Assembly (NCBI GenBank): GCA_026936325.1 | Contig: JAPTHN010000012.1 | Coordinates: 44,978,263-45,042,262 of the forward strand | DNA: 64,000 nucleotides | Direction: 5' to 3' | From: Platynereis dumerilii | Taxonomy: Eukaryota; Annelida; Polychaeta; Phyllodocida; Nereididae | Shown here: positions 62,111-64,000 of the stretch, one piece after another | Numbering within the stretch: the first letter of the stretch is position 1 | Layout: each line of letters opens with the position of its first letter | Translations under genes and position numbers: made by a program | The notes under the pieces: generated by a model | Seen by the model: only the letters and a program-made list of their open reading frames with translations | Database searches by the model: none | Told to the model about the DNA's origin: nothing

Positions 62111-63158
62111 GAAAAATCCGCTTGGCTATAAAGAAGGATGATGCAACTCTTGATTTTGGATTCTTCAAAAGGCCGAAATAGATTATACTTCTCAGGAATA
62201 ACCATGTTGCCACCTGAGTAGGCTGGTAGATGGAAATGGGCTGGAAAAGAAAAGCAAATAGCCATTATGATACTTCAATTTAGCTTTTTCAGATTGCAGT
62301 GCCATGACATCAATCAATATGCTTCGCAGAGAACTACAATGATTTCCAAGTCGTTCATTAATACTACAGTTTATCTTAAGCCTCAGGTCTTTGAGTGGCA
62401 CTACTAGAGCTGAGTCACTAAGTGGCCAAACAAGAGGCAAGTCATGAAGTGTAAATACAGGAATTAAGTCTTTGGGTGGCAATACAAGAGCTAAATAGAT
62501 GAAATTCACAATTATGAAATACAGACTCCAAATATGAAATTGAGTTACAGCCTCAATTCACACAAACAAGACTCAAAATTGGCTGACCTTGTAAGAGTGA
62601 TGGTTGGAGTAGTTAATGAGACAACCTAGTTCTTAAGTGTGGCAATGAGTGTGTCGTATAGTGGATGACAATCATCATAACAATAATTCCAGGCAATCAC
62701 TGGGGATACAGAGCTGGCATGGCAACAGTAAACAAGCAGCACTAAATCGTTCCAGAAGGCAAAGTACAGTTGCAGTACTTCAGCTGTGTTTGCCTCTAAA
62801 ATCATTACAGTGCAAAAACAGAAAAAGCGAAACTTAGAGAAGTTCTCTCCACAGGAAATCCTCTGAATCACAATCCAATGCAATCAGTATCAGTGGTTTC
62901 GAAGGTCTTTTAAATTTAGTGAACAGTTGAAGGGATGTTGGAAGGGTTCTATATCAATATAAGCCTGACTGTCAGAATCATTTAATAATTTAAATTTTAT
63001 GCTAGGTCGCCTGTCACTTGATGATTACAGTGAATATACGATTCAAGAGTATATGAATAAGTGTGATAAACTGAACTCATTTGAGGCTAAAATGGCTACA
63101 ATTTTAAGAGTTGCAGTCATATCTATCAATGAAGTATGACCAATTTATGTACCATTAG
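62111..63158. other. Quiet DNA with a weak short repeat
   Basis: gtctttgagtggcactacta at about 62387 is echoed as gtctttgggtggcaatacaa at about 62469 (period about 82 bp) with a weaker copy between. Otherwise no feature. The repeated Leu-Pro-rich minus frame at 62192-62509 comes from this repeat. Confidence 0.5.
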
Positions 63159-63379
63159 ACCCTAATGGAGGCCTAATTGGGAGCGGGGCCCAAATCCGGA
63201 AAGGGGTTTCCAAATTGGGAGAGGAGGGCCTTATTTGAGAGAGGGGCCCCTAATTGGGTGAGGGGCCCTTATGCGTAGGAACCCTCAATTGGGTGAGGGT
63301 CTTATCGTCACAAGAGGCCCCTTATTTGGAGAAAGGGGCCCCTAATTTTGAGTGGGGGGCCCTATTTGGGAGAGGGGTT
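63159..63379. repeat. Degenerate G/C-rich minisatellite
   Basis: About nine copies of a roughly 24-bp unit around ggggcccctaattgggtgag, with unit-to-unit length changes. Abrupt G/C enrichment in AT-rich DNA. Confidence 0.85.
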
Positions 63380-64000
63380 ATCTCTGCACAGCACTTGTGA
63401 CAACTTCGGCGCCCCAATAGTGATACTAGAAAGCAACCGGCTAGGGGGGGACCATCTGGGTAGACTGAAAGTCTATTAAATTATTATCACTTTCTTTTAA
63501 TTATATCTTTAATCTCCATATTTTCAAAATTTGGATCTGATGATGCACCCTGTCAACATGGTGCCCTAAGCTGCAGCTTTTTCAGTCTATTTACTAATAC
63601 GGCCCTGGAAGCTTATAAAGGAGTCCATTTTTTTTTGTCTGACAACATGACATCCATTGTGTAGCTATCACCACCAACCACATACTTGTTTTGTCTGTTG
63701 GATGATTTGTTATCTGATGTGGCATATTGCTCTCTGATACTCAAAGCAGAACATTGTCATTGATTGATGTATATTTGTATAGAAATAACTTGAATTGAGT
63801 GTTTGGGTTTGTCAAATTACCAGTTTAGGTGTTCATACCTTCTCTCTGATCAAAGAGGTTATATATACATTCTCTTCTCTCATCCATTTTCTTTGGGTAT
63901 ATGTATAAATTGTGATGTTTTGTCACGGTCACTAACATCTTTATTTACAATTTAGTGGTATGCACATTACATAGGACAAAACATGCTGCCCACGCATTGT
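63380..64000. other. No recognisable feature
   Basis: AT-rich sequence to the window end with a G run near 63446; nothing supported. Confidence 0.5.

Noticed and set aside
61941-62213. 90-codon minus frame sharing a peptide-like motif with 58.3 kb
   Set aside because: DNA similarity continues past the stop codon and includes non-multiple-of-three gaps, so it reflects repeat R rather than a conserved protein.

Overview
This is AT-rich animal nuclear DNA with no protein-coding or RNA gene that I can support. The longest open frames are about 140 codons or fewer. None matches a protein family I recognise, and most lie inside repeats, microsatellites or palindromes. The sequence is packed with tRNA-derived SINEs, short terminal-inverted-repeat (TIR) DNA transposons, GATA/TATC microsatellites and palindromic elements. 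That mix, with recurring words such as ataggcctac and hAT ends of the type CAGGGGCGTAGCC, suggests a marine invertebrate, possibly a deuterostome such as an echinoderm or hemichordate. That placement is inference. The window is best read as an intergenic or large-intron region.

Layout. 1-16 kb: mostly unique AT-rich DNA with a diverged 1.58-kb-spaced direct repeat, a 5'-truncated SINE, two inverted copies of a hairpin-forming repeat, a 404-bp element with TA target duplication, and another tRNA-derived SINE. 16.8-24.05 kb: a composite about 7.2 kb long bounded by matching inverted ends (CCCAGCAAACACAA / TTGTGTTTGTTGGG). It holds a 194-bp-period satellite array, seven GATA/TATC tracts, two internal duplications, a SINE and a hAT MITE with perfect 8-bp target duplication. 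24.4-29 kb: two large palindromic (foldback) elements with two SINEs between them. 29-31.7 kb: quiet, apart from a 127-bp palindromic MITE and an inverted repeat fragment.

31.7-58.4 kb is a two-copy tandem segmental duplication. Unit A is about 31,706-44,027 and unit B about 44,080-58,365. They are colinear and noticeably diverged, and each has its own later insertions and deletions. Because each unit shows the other's pre-insertion state, several transposon insertions can be mapped with an empty-site control: in B, a hAT element with 8-bp target duplication and a 1.6-kb TA-flanked element; in A, a 960-bp TA-flanked element and a GC-rich palindromic MITE. B also carries a perfect 35-bp inverted repeat missing from A, and two unit-specific tandem duplications.

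58.4-64 kb: a 119-bp hAT MITE with perfect 8-bp target duplication, an inverted copy of the repeat found at the duplication edges, a G/C-rich minisatellite, and otherwise quiet DNA.

No gene-based system (operon, defence locus, toxin, viral element) is visible. The points of interest are structural: the satellite-bearing TIR composite, the duplication with reciprocal empty sites, the foldback elements, and the apparent template-switch event. All similarity and identity statements are by-eye alignments. Boundaries are good to a few bases where target duplications are named and to tens of bases elsewhere.
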